DNA of 64,000 nucleotides from contig DATLUM010000075.1 in the NCBI GenBank assembly GCA_035533095.1, forward strand, positions 1-64,000, in the 5' to 3' direction. The number at the start of each line of letters is the position of its first letter. Positions within the stretch are counted from its first letter, which is position 1. The notes under the pieces are model-generated. The model was not told the origin of the DNA. It worked only from the letters and a program-made list of their open reading frames with translations, and did no database searches. Below, piece after piece: positions 61,882-64,000 of the stretch. The stretch is from Acidimicrobiales bacterium (GTDB taxonomy: Bacteria > Actinomycetota > Acidimicrobiia > Acidimicrobiales > Palsa-688). Made by a program: the position numbers and the translations under genes.

Positions 61882-62830
61882 GCACGGCTCCGGCGGCGGC
61901 GATCGCCTCCAACCAGGACTGGAACTCGGAGCGAAGGCGTTGCGGGCCGACCACCTCGACGTGGTCGAGGAAGTCCAGGGCGAGAGACCGGAATGCCGCC
62001 ACGTTCCTCACCGGGAGCCGGAACAGCACGCTGCCGTCGGGGTTCTCGCTCTCGGCTGCATCGCCGGCCAGGGCGTCCCGGACGAATCGTGCCTGGTCGG
62101 CGTCTGCGAGGAGTTCGGCGACGACCTCCTCGTCCTCTCCCAGCCGCCACGCAGGCGGGGGCGCGGCCGCGGCCCCTTCCGGCCGCTCGAAAGCTCCTCG
62201 TGGTCCATCGGGGAGCAGTTCTCCCTCCACCCGGTCGAGGCGGAAGAGCCGCTCGTCGTTTCGCGAGTGGTCGAAGCCGGCGAGGTACCAATGACCCCTG
62301 CGGAACGAGAGGCTCCACGGGTCCACCCGGCGCTCTTCACCCCGGTACACGAACCGGACAGCCCTCCGCTCGCCCACGGCGGCGAACGCAGCGGCAGCCG
62401 AATCGGCGCCGGGTATCGCTGCCAGCCGCCCGGGGGCCCCCGGAGCGTCGGGTCCTCCAACGGCACCACCCAGCTTGCGCAGTGCCCTGGTGATGGCGTC
62501 GTCGCCCCAGGGGCCTTCGAGGTGGACCGCTGACGCGGCGAGGCGCAGCGCCGCAAGTTCGCTGTCGTCGAGCCCCGGGTCGGGCAGTTCGTAGCGCTCA
62601 CGAGGGATCCGGTAGCCGGTCTCCTCGGTACCGCTCGACCCCACGGGCTCGGTGGACAACGGCAGGCCGAGATTGCGGAGCAGTTCCTTGTCACGCTCGA
62701 AGTTCCTGCGGAAGGCCTCGGGGTCCTCCGAGTAACCGTCGATTCGCTCCCGGATGTCCGCCCGGGTAAGCGGGCGATCGGTGTCGATCAGCGCGGCGAC
62801 GAGATTGACGAGCCGCTCGAGTCGGTCCAC
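61874..62830 (-). CDS. pafB: WYL-domain regulator PafB
   Basis: 318 residues from GTG 62830. A winged helix-turn-helix (MDRLERLVNLVAALIDTDRP, AFRRNFERDKELLRNLGLPL), a WYL domain at about 150-210 (RRAVRFVYRGEERRVDPWSL, RGHWYLAGFDHSRNDERLFR) and a C-terminal WCX-like domain. PafBC controls a RecA-independent DNA-damage regulon in mycobacteria. It lies 3 bp after pafA. Confidence 0.93.
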   Translation of the reverse strand: MDRLERLVNLVAALIDTDRPLTRADIRERIDGYSEDPEAFRRNFERDKELLRNLGLPLSTEPVGSSGTEETGYRIPRERYELPDPGLDDSELAALRLAASAVHLEGPWGDDAITRALRKLGGAVGGPDAPGAPGRLAAIPGADSAAAAFAAVGERRAVRFVYRGEERRVDPWSLSFRRGHWYLAGFDHSRNDERLFRLDRVEGELLPDGPRGAFERPEGAAAAPPPAWRLGEDEEVVAELLADADQARFVRDALAGDAAESENPDGSVLFRLPVRNVAAFRSLALDFLDHVEVVGPQRLRSEFQSWLEAIAAAGAVRG

Positions 62831-62833
62831 GGC

Positions 62834-64000
62834 TCAGAGCGAAGCGATCAGCTTCTCGACCCGCTCGTCGCGGGACTTGAAGGGGTCCTTGCAGAGGACC
62901 GTTCGCTGCGCCTGGTCGTTGAGCTTCAGGTGCACCCAGTCGACGGTGAAGTCTCGGCGGCGTTCCTTGGCTCGGCGTATGAACTCCCCTCGCAGCCGTG
63001 CCCTGGTCGTCTGGGGCGGCTGATCCATCGCCAGGTCGATCTCCGCGTCGGTGCAGATACGGTCGACCATGCCCCGCCTCTGCATCTTGTAGAACAGGCC
63101 GCGATCGCGGCTGACGTCGTGGTACTGCAGGTCCATCAACGCCACTTTCGGGTGGGTGAGTGCAACGCCTTCACGCTCGCGGTAGTGCTCTATCAGGCGA
63201 TGCTTGATCACCCAGTCACACTCGCGATCGAGCGACCACGGGTCTTTCTCCAGCCCCTCGAGACAGTGCTCCCACATTTCCAGCGCCTGGTCCTCCAGCG
63301 GTGAGAGCCCCTTCGTCTCCTGGTAGCGCCTGGCCCGGTTGAAGTACTCCGTCTGGATATCCAAAGCGGTTGCCTCCCGCCCGTTGGCGAGCCTCACCCG
63401 GCGGCGCAGGGTGGTGTCGTGGCTGATCTCGCGTATCGCACGGATCGGGTTTTCGAGGGTCATGTCGCGCAGCACCACTGCGGGGTCTTCGAGCATCCGC
63501 AGCAGGATGCTGGTGGCCCCGACCTTCAGGAACGTGGCGTACTCGCTCATGTTGGAGTCCCCGACGATCACGTGGAGGCGCCTGAACCGCTCGGCGTCGG
63601 CGTGAGGTTCGTCGCGGGTATTGATGATCGGGCGGCTCCGTGTCGTCGCTGACGAGACACCTTCCCAGATGTGCTCTGCGCGCTGGCTGATGCAGTACAT
63701 GGCGCCGCGCGCGGTCTGGAGCACCTTGCCCGCTCCGGCGTAGATCTGGCGCGATACCAGGAACGGGATGAGCACCTCGGCGTAGTGCCCGAAGTCGTCG
63801 CGCCGGCTGGTCAGGTAATTCTCGTGGCAGCCGTACGAGTTGCCTGCCGAATCGGTGTTGTTCTTGAAGAGGAAGACCACACCTCGGATGCCTTCCTCCC
63901 GCAGCCTCGCCTCCGCGGAGGCGACGAGGTTCTCGAGGATGCGCTCTCCTGCCTTGTCATGGATGACGAGGTCGGAGATGGAGTCGCACTCCGGGGTGGC
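62834..64000 (-). CDS. pafA: Pup-protein ligase PafA (N-terminus beyond the window)
   Basis: 388 residues are visible; about 65 N-terminal residues, with part of the ATP site, lie past position 64000. It matches M. tuberculosis PafA along the visible length: [75 protein letters not shown] and [16 protein letters not shown]. PafA joins the protein Pup to lysines of targets bound for the proteasome. The shorter frame from GTG 63880 is not the true start, because conserved sequence continues to the edge. The pup, dop and proteasome genes are expected just outside. Confidence 0.96.
   Translation of the reverse strand, partial: ATPECDSISDLVIHDKAGERILENLVASAEARLREEGIRGVVFLFKNNTDSAGNSYGCHENYLTSRRDDFGHYAEVLIPFLVSRQIYAGAGKVLQTARGAMYCISQRAEHIWEGVSSATTRSRPIINTRDEPHADAERFRRLHVIVGDSNMSEYATFLKVGATSILLRMLEDPAVVLRDMTLENPIRAIREISHDTTLRRRVRLANGREATALDIQTEYFNRARRYQETKGLSPLEDQALEMWEHCLEGLEKDPWSLDRECDWVIKHRLIEHYREREGVALTHPKVALMDLQYHDVSRDRGLFYKMQRRGMVDRICTDAEIDLAMDQPPQTTRARLRGEFIRRAKERRRDFTVDWVHLKLNDQAQRTVLCKDPFKSRDERVEKLIASL

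Noticed and set aside
62834-63880. Complete pafA starting at GTG 63880
   Set aside because: Conserved PafA sequence ([20 protein letters not shown]) continues in frame to the window edge, so the gene is cut there.

Overview
This 64 kb window is high-GC chromosomal DNA from an actinobacterium. The proteasome-accessory genes pafA-pafB-pafC next to tatB/tatC and a HelY-type helicase, a GarA-like FHA gene followed by an FtsR-like MerR gene, DUF4193, DUF2332 and ergothioneine synthesis are all actinobacterial hallmarks. Several features are unlike Mycobacterium or Streptomyces: a two-subunit glycine decarboxylase, an EgtD-EgtB fusion, an E. coli FbaB-type class I aldolase and KorAB. Acidimicrobiia or a related deep lineage is my inference, not something shown by the sequence.

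Layout. 1-772: 3' end of 23S rRNA, 5S rRNA and a terminator. 793-1474: a wrecked DUF2332 gene. 1585-11.4 kb: a TPR protein with an Arg/Gly-rich expansion, an SSB-like protein, a HAD phosphatase divergent from FbaB, KorA-KorB, and the EgtD-EgtB fusion. 11.5-31.5 kb: a housekeeping block (HAD-IIA, histone-like protein, tlyA, NAD kinase, recN, pyrG, nudF, DksA-like, HD, trpS, scpAB, rluB, tyrA, aroA, cmk, plsC, ispH, DUF512, der) that follows the M. tuberculosis Rv1692-Rv1713 order closely. 31.5-36.2 kb: PP2C phosphatase, tRNA-Pro(GGG), NfuA-like protein, a MerR/MFS efflux pair with an operator. 36.2-46.4 kb: pgsA-like, a nucleotidyltransferase/phosphomannomutase-like fusion, gcvH, GarA-like FHA, MerR, DUF151 nuclease, MerR, gcvT, gcvPA, gcvPB (compare Rv1822-Rv1832). 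46.4-47.7 kb: a Xer-type recombinase beside a dif-like inverted repeat. 47.7-64 kb: mostly minus-strand genes ending in LysM transglycosylase, a double ThyX-like protein, helY, tatC, tatB, lepB, pafC, pafB and pafA (cut by the window end).

Two whole-window patterns stand out. First, gene direction flips at about 47.5 kb: roughly 37 of 45 protein genes to the left are on the plus strand, and about 17 of 19 to the right are on the minus strand. The dif-like site at 47505-47532 sits exactly at that switch, next to a tyrosine recombinase, so this may be the replication terminus. Second, at least 17 genes have a TAnnnT hexamer whose first base lies 11-14 nt (most often 13) before the start codon and no Shine-Dalgarno sequence. 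This is the signature of leaderless mRNAs, and it was used to choose several start codons.

No CRISPR array, prophage, insertion sequence or biosynthetic cluster was seen.
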